Shown here in pieces: positions 1 to 8,106 of a DNA stretch of 64,000 nucleotides (the stretch's first letter is position 1; the number at the start of each line of letters is the position of its first letter). Under the pieces are notes generated by a model, which did not search any database, was not told the DNA's origin, and saw only the letters and a program-made list of their open reading frames with translations. A program made the translations under genes and the position numbers. Location: assembly GCA_034519525.1 (NCBI GenBank), contig JAXHOJ010000062.1, positions 1-64,000 on the forward strand, written 5' to 3'. The stretch comes from Gemmobacter sp034519525 (GTDB lineage: Bacteria; Pseudomonadota; Alphaproteobacteria; Rhodobacterales; Rhodobacteraceae).

Positions 1-1
1 T

Positions 2-145
2 GTCCTTCGCGGCGGCAGCTGGGTCAACAACCCCTCGAACGCCCGCGCCGCCAGCCGCAACAGGAACACCCCCGGCAACCAGATTAAGCAACACTGGTTT
101 CCGGCTGGCCCATACCCCACACGAGAGCGCGGCACCTCAACCTGA
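2..145 (+). pseudogene. C-terminal fragment resembling FGE-sulfatase / DGR variable domain
   Basis: The reading frame enters from the left edge. It gives RGGSWVNNPSNAR followed by SRNRNTPGNQ, the Asn/Arg-rich, AAC-codon-rich signature of the C-terminus of formylglycine-generating-enzyme-like C-type-lectin folds. This fold is often the variable protein of diversity-generating retroelements. After GNQ the frame slips: the family ending SNTGFRLA is found in the next frame at about 93-116. A one-base length change near 88-94 therefore separates the two parts. In the frame as written the ORF stops at TGA 143-145. No reverse transcriptase is inside the window, so assignment to a retroelement is inference. 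It could also be an ordinary SUMF1-domain protein. Confidence 0.45.
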
Positions 146-200
146 AAGCGGCCCGCGTGTCGCGGAGGTCAGGGTCAGGGCGAGGCAACCGTGGGCGGCG

Positions 201-587
201 TCAGCCTTGACCGGATGACGGTGGCCGGCGCTTTGCGCGCCGCTGCGGCCACGTTGCCATTTTGTCTTGCTCTCCCCAGCGGGGGAGGCTGGAGGAGCTT
301 GCGTCGTCAGCCGACGCCCCGATCCATCGCCTTCCACCGAGAATGCCCGTCGGGGTCATGCCATTGACCGTCAGGCTGCCGCCGGTCGGATGCTCCAGCG
401 CGGCGATACAGCGCAGAAATGTGGTCTTGCCACAGCCGGATGGCCCGATGAAACTGACGAAATCGCCTTTGTTCACCGTCAGATTCACGTCTTTCAACGC
501 CTGAACCGGCCCGTCACCTGTGTGAAAAACCAGATCAAGCCCAGTTGCGCAAATCACCGGAGCAGGTATCGTCGTCGTATCCTTCAT
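201..587 (-). pseudogene. Truncated ABC transporter ATP-binding protein (N-terminal part)
   Basis: Starting at ATG 587, about 80 residues match an ABC ATPase of the nitrate/sulfonate/taurine class: an early QALKDVNLTV strand, then Walker A GPSGCGKTT and TFLRCIAALEHPTGG. After TVNGMTPT, near position 341, the similarity stops and the frame runs through unrelated sequence to a stop at 201. The Q-loop, signature motif and Walker B are missing, so it cannot be a working ATPase. In related bacteria such an ATPase lies with the hydantoinase genes and serves an uptake system, so this was probably the transporter ATPase of the pyrimidine cluster. The junction near 341 marks a deletion or insertion whose other side (200-340) I could not identify. 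Confidence 0.7.
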
Positions 588-711
588 TCCACTCTGCCAT
601 TTCCGACACGCCCCGGCGCCGCGTTCATAATTGCGTATCCCTGATATGCCACCTTCGGCCGAACCGAGGGGGCAGGATACGCCCCGACAGATGACATCCA
701 GGGAGGACACC

Positions 712-870
712 ATGCAATCCACACTCGCCTTTGCCCCGACGGACGAAGATCTTGCCGCAGATTTCTTCGATCTGCCGATCCTTGCCTATACGCCGGCGCT
801 GCCGGTGCCCGAAACACCGCCGCTGCGCCAACCCAATGCCGAAGATGATCCCATGCCGCAGATGGGCTGA
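712..870 (+). CDS. Small hypothetical protein (52 aa)
   Basis: The ATG at 712 follows a good ribosome binding site (GGGAGG at 701-706). The 52-residue product is acidic and proline-rich, with the stretch DLAADFFDLPILAYTPALP, and ends PMPQMG. It has no signal peptide, membrane segment or motif that I recognise. It lies about 120 bases downstream of, and divergent from, the truncated ABC ATPase. A strong hairpin separates it from the following cupin gene. I assign no function. The clear binding site is the main reason to call it a gene. Confidence 0.45.
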   Translation: MQSTLAFAPTDEDLAADFFDLPILAYTPALPVPETPPLRQPNAEDDPMPQMG

Positions 871-877
871 CACCGGG

Positions 878-921
878 CCTCTGCCGGTCACCGCAACCCG
901 ATTGGCGGTGGCCGGCAGAGG
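878..921. terminator. Strong intergenic hairpin, possible terminator or attenuator
   Basis: A 17-bp stem with one mismatch (878-894 against 905-921) closes a 10-base loop between the small ORF and the cupin gene. No T-run follows, so it is either a non-canonical terminator or an RNA-stabilising hairpin. Confidence 0.45.
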
Positions 922-970
922 CACAGGTTTCGCCCGCGCGCCGCAGCGCAGACCTGAAAGGAGATAGCGC

Positions 971-1369
971 ATGACAGAATGCCAGAAACTTCGCCCCGGC
1001 GCGGTCTCCTATGCGGGCAAGCAGGGATTTTCCTATTTCGAAGGCATCGCCCGCGAAACAACCGGGTCCCAGGCGATCTGTATGCATCTGCTGTGCATCC
1101 CGCCCGGGGGCCGCGCCAAGGCCCATAAGCACGCCACCCATGAAACCGCGATCTACATGCTGGAGGGGGTGACGATCATGTATTGGGGGCAAGAGCTGGA
1201 ACACAGGATGGAGGTTTCGGCGGGCGAGCTGCTGTATATTCCGGCCGACATGCCGCATCTGCCGTTCAACCCCGGCCCGGGCGAGGCGCGCGCCGTCATC
1301 GCCCGCACCGACCCGCACGAACAGGAAAGCGTCATCCTGCTGCCCGAGCTGGAGCTGCGGGTGCCCTGA
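971..1369 (+). CDS. Cupin-domain protein
   Basis: This 132-residue single-domain cupin starts at ATG 971 behind AAAGGAGA. The metal-site motif 1 is visible as HKHATHETAIYMLEG (residues about 57-71): two histidines, a third His and a Glu in the usual G(X)5HXH(X)3-4E(X)6G spacing. Motif 2 is PADMPHLPFN near residue 93. There is no signal peptide, so it should be cytoplasmic. The substrate is not apparent. Its position next to pyrimidine and beta-alanine catabolic genes suggests a role with an unstable intermediate, but that is inference from context. It is convergent with hydA, about 38 bases away. Confidence 0.8.
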   Translation: MTECQKLRPGAVSYAGKQGFSYFEGIARETTGSQAICMHLLCIPPGGRAKAHKHATHETAIYMLEGVTIMYWGQELEHRMEVSAGELLYIPADMPHLPFNPGPGEARAVIARTDPHEQESVILLPELELRVP

Positions 1370-1407
1370 TCTGGCACCATCGCGCAGACTGCGGCCAAAG
1401 GTTGCCA

Positions 1408-2862
1408 TCATACCCCCGTCGCCGGAATACCGCTGCGCTGAACGGGGCGCGGTGCCGTCAGTTCCTTCCAGGCGCTCAGCGCCCGGTTCACGGCCGGTTT
1501 CGGCGCCCGGCCCACGAACTGGCCCCAGCCTTCCTGCGCGGCCACCTTGCCTTCGGTCACCGCCACCCGGCCCCGCGTCAGGGTAAAGCGCGGCAGGCCC
1601 TTCACCGCCTGGCCTTCGAAGACGTTGTAGTCAATACTGGATTGCTGGCTGGTGGCCGAGATCACCTTTTCCGCCGCCGGATCCCAGACCACCAGATCGG
1701 CATCGGCCCCCACCAGAACCGCGCCCTTCTTGGGATAAAGGTTGAGGATCTTGGCAATATTCGTGCTGGTCACCGCCACGAATTCATTGGGCGTCAGCCG
1801 CCCGGTATTCACCCCATGCGTCCATAGCATCGGCAGCCGGTCTTCCAGCCCGCCGGTGCCATTGGGGATCTGTGCAAAACTCTTCAGCCCGAACCGCTTC
1901 TGTTCGGTGGTAAAGGCGCAATGATCGGTCGCCACGCAAGACAGGCTGCCCGATTGCAACCCGGCCCAGAGGCTCGCCTGATGTGCCTTGTCGCGGAAGG
2001 GCGGCGACATGACGCGCCGCGCGGCATGATCCCAGTCGGGGTGAAAATATTCGCTCTCGTCCAGGGTCAGATGCTGGATCAGCGGCTCGCCCCAGACCCG
2101 CTTTCCGGCTTGCCGCGCCCGGCGGATCGCCTCATGCGCCTCTTCGCAGCTGGTATGTACCACATAAAGCGGCACGCCCGCCATATCGGCAATCATGATG
2201 GCTCGGTTGGTCGCCTCGCCCTCCACCTGCGGTGGGCGGGAATAGGCATGGGCTTCCGGCCCGGTATTGCCCTCTGCCAGCAGCTTGGCCGTCAGCTCCG
2301 CCACCACATCGCCATTTTCGGCATGAACCATGGCCAGCCCGCCCAGATCGCCCACCCGGCGGAAAGACGAGAACAGCTCGTCATCATTCACCATCAGGGC
2401 CCCCTTATAGGCCATGAAATGCTTGAAGCTGGTGATCCCGGCCTTCACGCTCTCGGCCATATCCTCCCAGACCTTCTCGCCCCACCAGGTGATCGCCATG
2501 TGATAGGAATAGTCGCAATTCGCGCGGCCCGATTTGTTGTGCCACATCTGCGCGGCATCCATCAGGCCCTGGCCCTGCCCCGGCAGCACGAAATCCACCA
2601 CCATCGTGGTACCGCCCGCCAGCGCCGCCCGCGTGCCGCTTTCGAAATCATCCGCCGAATAGGTGCCCATGAAGGGCATCTCCAGGTGCGTATGCGGGTC
2701 AATGCCACCCGGCATGATATAGCAGCCCCCCGCATCCAGCACAGTATCGCCCGAAAGATCCGGCCCGATCGCCACGATCACCCCGCCCTCGATCTTCACA
2801 TCCGCCGCGTAAGACAGATCGGCGGTAACCACCGTGCCGCCCTTGATGACCGTGCTTGCCAT
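1408..2862 (-). CDS. hydA: Dihydropyrimidinase (D-hydantoinase)
   Basis: This 484-residue amidohydrolase opens 5,6-dihydrouracil or dihydrothymine to N-carbamoyl-beta-amino acids, the second step of reductive pyrimidine degradation. The metal ligands are visible: GGIDPHTHLEMPF (first HxH), FKHFMAYKG carrying the lysine that is carbamylated, then MVHAENGD, VVHTSCEEA and the late Asp in VATDHCAF. The length fits the family (about 480-490). I chose ATG 2862 over the TTG at 2868 because GGGAG lies 6 bases upstream of the ATG. It lies 78 bases downstream of the carbamoylase gene on the same strand and is probably co-transcribed with it. Confidence 0.95.
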   Translation of the reverse strand: MASTVIKGGTVVTADLSYAADVKIEGGVIVAIGPDLSGDTVLDAGGCYIMPGGIDPHTHLEMPFMGTYSADDFESGTRAALAGGTTMVVDFVLPGQGQGLMDAAQMWHNKSGRANCDYSYHMAITWWGEKVWEDMAESVKAGITSFKHFMAYKGALMVNDDELFSSFRRVGDLGGLAMVHAENGDVVAELTAKLLAEGNTGPEAHAYSRPPQVEGEATNRAIMIADMAGVPLYVVHTSCEEAHEAIRRARQAGKRVWGEPLIQHLTLDESEYFHPDWDHAARRVMSPPFRDKAHQASLWAGLQSGSLSCVATDHCAFTTEQKRFGLKSFAQIPNGTGGLEDRLPMLWTHGVNTGRLTPNEFVAVTSTNIAKILNLYPKKGAVLVGADADLVVWDPAAEKVISATSQQSSIDYNVFEGQAVKGLPRFTLTRGRVAVTEGKVAAQEGWGQFVGRAPKPAVNRALSAWKELTAPRPVQRSGIPATGV

Positions 2863-2940
2863 ACCCAACTCCCTGATCCGAACGGCCTTTATCTTGGCCC
2901 AAATATCCTGGGGTCCGGGGCAAAGCCCCGGGGGCCGCCG

Positions 2941-4191
2941 TCAGGCGACCAATTCCGCCACTTCAAGCACCGCATGCAGCAGCACATCGGTGCCCGCCGC
3001 CGCCCATTCCGGCGTGATCTCTTCGGCCTCGTTATGGCTCAGCCCGCCGACGCAGGGGCACATGATCATCGTCGTCGGCGCCACGCGGTTGATCCAGCAG
3101 GCATCATGGCCCGCGCCCGAGATGATATCCATGTGGCTGTAGCCCAGCTTTTCCGCCGAAGCCCGCACCACTGCGACCAGATCGGGGGCAAAGGTCACCG
3201 GGTCGAAATGGCCCACATCCTCGATGGCGCAGCACAGCCCCAGTTCCGCGGCCACCGCATGGGCGGCGCGGATCACCTCGGCCTTCATCGCATCCAGCTT
3301 GGCCTGATGCGGCGAGCGGATGTCGACGGTGAACACCACCTTCCCCGGGATCACGTTGCGTGAATTGGGGAAGACCTTCACCTGTCCCACGGCGCCCACG
3401 GCATCGGGCTGGTGGCTCATGGCGATCTGGTGCACGCGCTCGGTGATCCGTGCCATGCCAAGCCCCGCATTGACCCGCATGTTCATGGGGGTGCTGCCCG
3501 TATGGGCATCCTTGCCGGTCAGCGTGATTTCCAGCCACCACAACCCCTGCCCATGGGTGACGACGCCGATATCCTTGCCCTCGGCCTCCAGAATCGGGCC
3601 CTGTTCGATATGCAGTTCGAACATTGCCTTCATCTTGCGGGCGCCCGTCACCTCGTCGCCCACCCAGCCGATCCGCTCCAGTTCAGCACCGAACAGCTTG
3701 CCCTCGGGGTCGCTGCGGGATTTGGCGTAATCTTCGGTATGGATGCCCGCAAACACGCCCGAGGCCAGCATGGCCGGCGCGAAACGCGCGCCCTCTTCAT
3801 TCGTCCAGTTCGTCACCACGATCGGGTGGCGGGTCTTCACCCCCATATCGTTCATCGTGCGCACCACCTCCAGCGCGCCCAGCACTCCAAGCACGCCGTC
3901 ATAGCGCCCCCCGGTGGGCTGGGTATCCAGATGGCTGCCCATATAGACCGGCAGCGCATCCGGGTCTGTCCCCTCCCGGGTGAAGAACATATTGCCCATG
4001 GTATCCACCCCCATGGCCATACCCGCCGCCGTGCACCAATCCTTGAACAGGTGGCGGCCTTCATTATCGGCGTCGGTCAGGGTCTGCCGGTTGCAGCCGC
4101 CTGCAACACCGGGGCCGATCTGCGCCATCTGATCAAGGCTGTCCCACAGCCGCGCCGGATTGATGCGAAGGTTTTCGCCGGGTGCTGGCAT
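2941..4191 (-). CDS. Zn-dependent N-carbamoyl-beta-alanine / hydantoinase-carbamoylase family amidase
   Basis: This 416-residue M20-family amidase hydrolyses N-carbamoyl-beta-alanine to beta-alanine, CO2 and ammonia, the third step after dihydropyrimidinase. Di-metal ligands can be seen in MGSHLDTQPTGGRYDG, TNWTNEEGARFAP and ELHIEQGPILE, with the late SGAGHDA and LSHNEAE motifs. The dimerisation domain lies in the middle (about residues 210-330). The open frame extends upstream to 4653, but the family start matches ATG 4191, which has GGGAGAG just upstream. The extension lies opposite the tetR gene and is spurious. Two RutR-type operators lie just upstream, so pyrimidine-responsive control is likely. 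Confidence 0.93.
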   Translation of the reverse strand: MPAPGENLRINPARLWDSLDQMAQIGPGVAGGCNRQTLTDADNEGRHLFKDWCTAAGMAMGVDTMGNMFFTREGTDPDALPVYMGSHLDTQPTGGRYDGVLGVLGALEVVRTMNDMGVKTRHPIVVTNWTNEEGARFAPAMLASGVFAGIHTEDYAKSRSDPEGKLFGAELERIGWVGDEVTGARKMKAMFELHIEQGPILEAEGKDIGVVTHGQGLWWLEITLTGKDAHTGSTPMNMRVNAGLGMARITERVHQIAMSHQPDAVGAVGQVKVFPNSRNVIPGKVVFTVDIRSPHQAKLDAMKAEVIRAAHAVAAELGLCCAIEDVGHFDPVTFAPDLVAVVRASAEKLGYSHMDIISGAGHDACWINRVAPTTMIMCPCVGGLSHNEAEEITPEWAAAGTDVLLHAVLEVAELVA

Positions 4192-4250
4192 CAGCTTGCT
4201 CTCCCTGTGTGCCGCGCCCGGTCTTTTGCAGGCTTGCGGCGAATCTTTTC

Positions 4251-4299
4251 CTGACCGTATGGTCAGATCAAAGGCTATACCGCCTGACCAAACGGTCAA
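4251..4299. promoter_or_regulatory. Two RutR-type operators in the divergent tetR/carbamoylase promoter
   Basis: CTGACCGTATGGTCAG (4251-4266) and CTGACCAAACGGTCAA (4284-4299) are near-palindromes close to the known RutR box TTGACCANNTGGTCAA. They lie between the divergent starts at 4191 and 4336, as expected for autoregulation plus control of the catabolic operon. Confidence 0.75.
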
Positions 4300-4335
4300 T
4301 GAAAATCTCTTGCCCCAAAGGAAGACCACCGCCAG

Positions 4336-4968
4336 ATGACCGAGTCTCCGCGCCCGCTCCGCCGCAATGAAATCCGTGCGCAGAATGAAGCGCTTATTTT
4401 GCAGGCAGCGGAAAAAGTCTTTGCAGAGGCGGGGTTTGGCGGGGCAACCATGCAGCTGATCGCGGATGTGGCCGGGCTGCCCAAAGCCAACCTGCATTAT
4501 TATTTTGCAAGCAAGGAACAGCTCTACCGCCAGGTGGTGCAAACCATTTTCGAAATCTGGCTGGCGGCCGCCGAAGCGATGGATGGTGCAGAAACCCCTG
4601 CAGAAGGCATCGGTGCCTATATCGAAGCAAAGATGGATATTTCCCGCCGCCATCCCAATGGGTCAAAGGTCTGGGCATCCGAGGTGATGCACGGCGCCCC
4701 TGTCATACAGGATTATCTGGAAACCACCCTGCGCGACTGGACACGGGGGCGGGCCGCGCTGATCCAGCGCTGGATCGACGAAGGCCGCATGGCCCCGGTG
4801 GACCCGGAGCATCTGCTTTACATGCTCTGGGCCACGACCCAGCATTATGCCGATTTCAACCACCAGATCGAAACGCTGAACGGCGGTGTGCCGCTGGATG
4901 ATGCGCAATGGCGGGCAGCCACCGACAGCGTGAAGCAGATGATCCTGCGCGGGATCGGGGCGATCTGA
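4336..4968 (+). CDS. rutR: RutR-like TetR/AcrR regulator
   Basis: This 210-residue regulator has a TetR helix-turn-helix near residues 20-65 (TMQLIADVAGLPKANLHYYF) and a ligand domain of the pyrimidine-regulator type, with ATTQHYADFNHQIE near residue 160. E. coli RutR binds uracil and represses pyrimidine-degradation genes from TTGACCA-NN-TGGTCAA boxes. Two such boxes lie in the promoter shared with the carbamoylase gene, and a perfect one lies upstream of the aminotransferase at 7923. The start is ATG 4336 behind AAGGAAG. The symbol rests on family and operator evidence. A damaged paralogue lies at 8107. Confidence 0.85.
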   Translation: MTESPRPLRRNEIRAQNEALILQAAEKVFAEAGFGGATMQLIADVAGLPKANLHYYFASKEQLYRQVVQTIFEIWLAAAEAMDGAETPAEGIGAYIEAKMDISRRHPNGSKVWASEVMHGAPVIQDYLETTLRDWTRGRAALIQRWIDEGRMAPVDPEHLLYMLWATTQHYADFNHQIETLNGGVPLDDAQWRAATDSVKQMILRGIGAI

Positions 4969-4981
4969 ACGCGCGGCCCGG

Positions 4982-5428
4982 TCACTCGGCCAGGGCTTCG
5001 GCCACCAGATCCGCCAGAAGGTCGTTCACAGGTGCCATGCTGTCGCTGTCGCGGCGTGTGTAGCCAATGGTCACCGCCTGCCCCGGCTGCTGATAGACCG
5101 TGATCGCATAGGGGCAGTAGCGGATATTGGTCGGATCGGCCTCCATCACGCGGCGCGACACATCGGCGGAACAGAACAGGAAGATATCTGCCGCATCGAA
5201 CAGCACCACATCCGAACCCAGATCGGCGCGGGTGCGTTCCAGCATCTCGCCGGTGTGGCTGGTCATGTCGATCACCAGCCCACGGCCGACAATGGCGCTT
5301 TCCACGGCGAAGGTCACATCGTCAAACCCCTGATCGCTGGTGGTGGTGGTGACGAACTCATCGGCCAATGCCGGCGAGACGGTAAAAACCGCAACGGCAA
5401 TCAGCGCAAGGCATGGGATACGGATCAT
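4982..5428 (-). CDS. DUF302 family secreted protein
   Basis: The 148-residue product starts at ATG 5428 with a typical signal peptide (MIRIPCLALIAVAVF, cleavage likely after SPALA), so it should be periplasmic. The mature part has the DUF302 pattern: a conserved pairing of SAIVGRGLVIDMTSH with LGSDVVLFDAADIFLFCSA and a CPYAITVYQQPG strand. Members of this family bind small ligands or metals, but no reaction is established. The reading frame extends upstream to 5536 without a binding site. AAAGG precedes the chosen ATG. It lies downstream of, and on the same strand as, another secreted protein. Confidence 0.75.
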   Translation of the reverse strand: MIRIPCLALIAVAVFTVSPALADEFVTTTTSDQGFDDVTFAVESAIVGRGLVIDMTSHTGEMLERTRADLGSDVVLFDAADIFLFCSADVSRRVMEADPTNIRYCPYAITVYQQPGQAVTIGYTRRDSDSMAPVNDLLADLVAEALAE

Positions 5429-5465
5429 CTGGGAAACCTTTCTGAAGTGATGTGCAGCGGCGGCC

Positions 5466-6125
5466 CTATTCCTCTGCCGGCGGGGTGGCCGGGGCCGGTG
5501 TGCCGGGGTCATCCGGGCAGACATAGATCGCGCCACCCACGGCGATGGCCGTCACGGCAACCGCACCAAGCGCCACGGCTGCGCCACTGCCTGCCGTCGC
5601 CGAAGCGCCAAGGGCCAGCAGCTTTTCCCCGATCACAGCCGATGTGCCCTTGACCGCCACAGCCCCCGATGCCTGCAGCAGCGTTTCGGTGCCCGCCTGC
5701 AGCGCCAGATCGCCCGCCACCCCGGCCCATTGCGCCGCCGCGTGTTTGGAACGGTTCACCCGCTGGCAAAAGCTGGCGCGTGGCTTTCGGCAGGTCAGAA
5801 AGGCATCACGGGCGCCAAGATCATAGCCGATATAGGTTTTCTGCCGCGCATCCCATTGCAGGCAAAAGGGCGTGCGATCCGTATCGGAAAGCTCTGGCGT
5901 CATCGCACGCAGGGTCACAAGGCCCGGGCAGGAAATGGCGCCACGCGCACCGTAAAGCTTTTCCCGCAGCGACAGGCTGTCTTTCAGGCCCGGAATATCC
6001 GGGTCATACAGCAAGGTCTGCGTTTCACCCGCGATAGAGGTTTCGCAGCCCACCAGATCACCCGCCATCGCCCCGGACACAGAAAGCCCTGCCAGAATGG
6101 CAAGGGCAGCAAGAGTTCGCGGCAT
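5466..6125 (-). CDS. Hypothetical secreted protein with C-terminal hydrophobic segment
   Basis: The 219-residue product starts at ATG 6125 with a signal peptide (MPRTLAALAILAGLS, cleavage likely after AMA). The N-terminal half contains several cysteines (VGCETS, ISCPGL, PFCLQW, LTCRKP, SFCQRV), which suggests disulphides. The C-terminal third is Ala/Gly-rich and hydrophobic (ALGAVAVTAIAVGGAIYV), probably a membrane anchor, then a short Pro/Glu tail. I do not recognise a family. It lies 37 bases upstream of the DUF302 gene on the same strand, so the two may form an exported-protein operon. Confidence 0.6.
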   Translation of the reverse strand: MPRTLAALAILAGLSVSGAMAGDLVGCETSIAGETQTLLYDPDIPGLKDSLSLREKLYGARGAISCPGLVTLRAMTPELSDTDRTPFCLQWDARQKTYIGYDLGARDAFLTCRKPRASFCQRVNRSKHAAAQWAGVAGDLALQAGTETLLQASGAVAVKGTSAVIGEKLLALGASATAGSGAAVALGAVAVTAIAVGGAIYVCPDDPGTPAPATPPAEE

Positions 6126-6193
6126 GTCAGGGCTCCGGCTGGCGGCATTGCAGGGGCAGAGATATGCCATGGCCGGGCGGAAGCAAAGCAGGG

Positions 6194-6493
6194 CTACTTC
6201 AACTCCACTTCAACAAAGCTCATCGCTTGCGTGCCTGCGTTGATTACATTGTGTTCCGTGCCGCGCGGGCGGGAATAGGCGCTGCCCGCAGCGATGAAGC
6301 TTTCGCGCGTCTCGCCCCCCGGCAGTTCCAGCAGCAGCGGGCAATCCGTCAGCGTGGTGATGACATATTCATGGCCATGCACATGCCAGCCGGTTTCTGC
6401 CCCCGGTTCGAAATCATAGCGCCAGACCTTGACCCGGTCATTTTCCATCAGCAGCGTCGCCGTTGCCTGAATACGCATCTCTTCGCTTTCCAT
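6194..6493 (-). CDS. bauB: BauB-like cupin, beta-alanine degradation
   Basis: This small cupin of about 99 residues has motif 1 GAETGWHVHGHEYVITTL (HxHxxE) and a second motif PRGTEHNVINAG. The name follows the cupin found beside the beta-alanine:pyruvate aminotransferase BauA in Pseudomonas. Here too it lies directly downstream (48 bases) of that aminotransferase on the same strand, so co-transcription is likely. The biochemical role of BauB is not settled. ATG 6493 is favoured over 6496 because a GGGGGG run is 4 bases upstream. The hydrophilic start MESEEMRI also fits. Confidence 0.75.
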   Translation of the reverse strand: MESEEMRIQATATLLMENDRVKVWRYDFEPGAETGWHVHGHEYVITTLTDCPLLLELPGGETRESFIAAGSAYSRPRGTEHNVINAGTQAMSFVEVELK

Positions 6494-6541
6494 CATTCCC
6501 CCCAATGGCAAAGGGCAGGCCCGAAGGCCCGCCCCTGTGGT

Positions 6542-7870
6542 TCATGCCAGCGATTTCAGCACATCGCCCAGCTTGCCGATCAACTCGTCAATCTCGGATC
6601 TGGAGATGATCAGCGGCGGCGACATGGCGATGATATCGCCGGTGGTGCGGATCAGGATGCCCTTGTCATAGGCCGCAAGGAAGGCGCTGAAGGCGCGCTT
6701 TGTCGGCTCGCCCGCAATCGGCTCCAGTTCCACCGCGCCGATCAGGCCCATGTTGCGGACGTCGATCACATGCGGCAGGCCGCGCAGTGAATGAAGCGCC
6801 TCCTCCCAATAGGGCGCAAGCTCGTTCGCGCGTTCGAACAGGCCTTCTTCCTTGTAGGTTTCCAGCGTGGCGATGGCGGCCGCCGTGGCAATCGGGTTGC
6901 CGGAATAGGTATAGCCGTGGAACAGCTCGATCATATGTTCCGGGCCATTCATGAAGGCGTCATGCACTTCGGCCGTGGTCAGCACCGCCCCCATGGGAAT
7001 CACCCCATTGGTCAGGCCCTTGGCCGTAGTCATCATGTCGGGCAGTACATCGAAATACTGCGCGGCAAAGGGCGCACCCAGACGGCCGAAGCCGGTGATG
7101 ACCTCATCAAAGATCAGCAGGATGCCGTGCTTTTTGGTGATGGCGCGCAGCTTTTCCAGATAGCCCTTCGGCGGCATCAGCACGCCGGTCGATCCCGCCA
7201 TCGGCTCCACGATCACGGCGGCAATGGTTTCGGCGCCATGCAGCGCCACGATGCGTTCCAGCTCGTCCGCCAGATTGGCGCCGTGCTCGGGTTGGCCCTT
7301 GGTGAAGGCATTCAGCTGCGGCAGATGCGTATGGGGCATGTGATCCACGCCGGTCAGCAAGGTGCCGAACATCTTGCGGTTGGTCACGATGCCACCGACC
7401 GAAATGCCACCGAAGTTGACGCCGTGATAGCCACGCTCGCGCCCGATCAGCCGGGTCCGTGCACCATCCCCACGCGCCCGGTGATAGCCGATCGCCAGTT
7501 TCAGCGCGGTTTCAACACTTTCCGAGCCGGAGTTCGTGTAAAAAACATGCTCGATCCCCTTGGGGGCGATGTCGATGAGCCGGTTGGCCAGTTCAAAGGC
7601 GATGGGATGCCCCATCTGAAAGGCGGGCGCATAGTCCAGCTCTGCCGCCTGTTTCTGGATCGCTTCGGTGATCTTGGGGCGGCAATGGCCCGCGTTGCAG
7701 CACCACAGGCCCGCCGTGCCATCCAGCACCTGACGGCCATCGGAGGTGGTATAATGCATGTCCTTGGCCGCCACGAACATGCGCGGGTTTTTCTTGAACT
7801 GGCGGTTGGCGGTGAAGGGCATCCAGAAGGCGTTCAGGTCGTTGGGGGTCTGCTTGCGGTCCAGCGCCAT
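6542..7870 (-). CDS. bauA: Beta-alanine:pyruvate aminotransferase (class III)
   Basis: The 442-residue class III PLP enzyme would pass the amino group of beta-alanine to pyruvate, giving malonate semialdehyde and L-alanine. Visible motifs are YTNSGSESVETALKLA (cofactor phosphate binding), GREGYHG-like GRERGYHGVNFGG, LIFDEVITGFGRLG (Asp contacting the PLP nitrogen) and TAKGLTNGVIPMGAV with the Schiff-base lysine. Length and N-terminus (NAFWMPFTANRQFKK) match omega-amino-acid:pyruvate transaminases. ATG 7870 has AGGA about 10 bases upstream. A perfect RutR-type box lies 53 bases upstream, linking it to pyrimidine degradation. Confidence 0.92.
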   Translation of the reverse strand: MALDRKQTPNDLNAFWMPFTANRQFKKNPRMFVAAKDMHYTTSDGRQVLDGTAGLWCCNAGHCRPKITEAIQKQAAELDYAPAFQMGHPIAFELANRLIDIAPKGIEHVFYTNSGSESVETALKLAIGYHRARGDGARTRLIGRERGYHGVNFGGISVGGIVTNRKMFGTLLTGVDHMPHTHLPQLNAFTKGQPEHGANLADELERIVALHGAETIAAVIVEPMAGSTGVLMPPKGYLEKLRAITKKHGILLIFDEVITGFGRLGAPFAAQYFDVLPDMMTTAKGLTNGVIPMGAVLTTAEVHDAFMNGPEHMIELFHGYTYSGNPIATAAAIATLETYKEEGLFERANELAPYWEEALHSLRGLPHVIDVRNMGLIGAVELEPIAGEPTKRAFSAFLAAYDKGILIRTTGDIIAMSPPLIISRSEIDELIGKLGDVLKSLA

Positions 7871-7922
7871 GGGGTTCGGGTTCCTGTTGGGCCGGGCCCT
7901 CTGCCGGCAGGCGGCTGGACTT

Positions 7923-7938
7923 TTGACCATATGGTCAA
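7923..7938. promoter_or_regulatory. Perfect RutR-type operator
   Basis: TTGACCATATGGTCAA matches the RutR consensus at every fixed position and is a perfect palindrome. It lies between the divergent aminotransferase (start 7870) and the damaged tetR gene (start 8107). Confidence 0.8.
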
Positions 7939-8106
7939 GATCAATGCTATCACGGCGCGCTGCATGCGTCAAGCGGCCATGGCGGTTTACGAAACGCGAT
8001 CGCGCGCTTGCATATTGACGCACTTGCCTGCATCGCTCAATCGCGGACTAGCAGGCAAACGCCGTGTTTGCGACATTTTGATCAAATCCTGCGGATAGCG
8101 AGACCG

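Noticed and set aside
1921..3363. Plus-strand 480-codon frame opposite hydA
   Set aside because: It is a shadow of high-GC codon bias. The minus strand encodes recognisable hydA and carbamoylase.
2941..4653. 570-residue version of the carbamoylase with a long N-terminal extension
   Set aside because: The extension lies antisense to the tetR gene and across two operators. The family start and a good binding site are at 4191.
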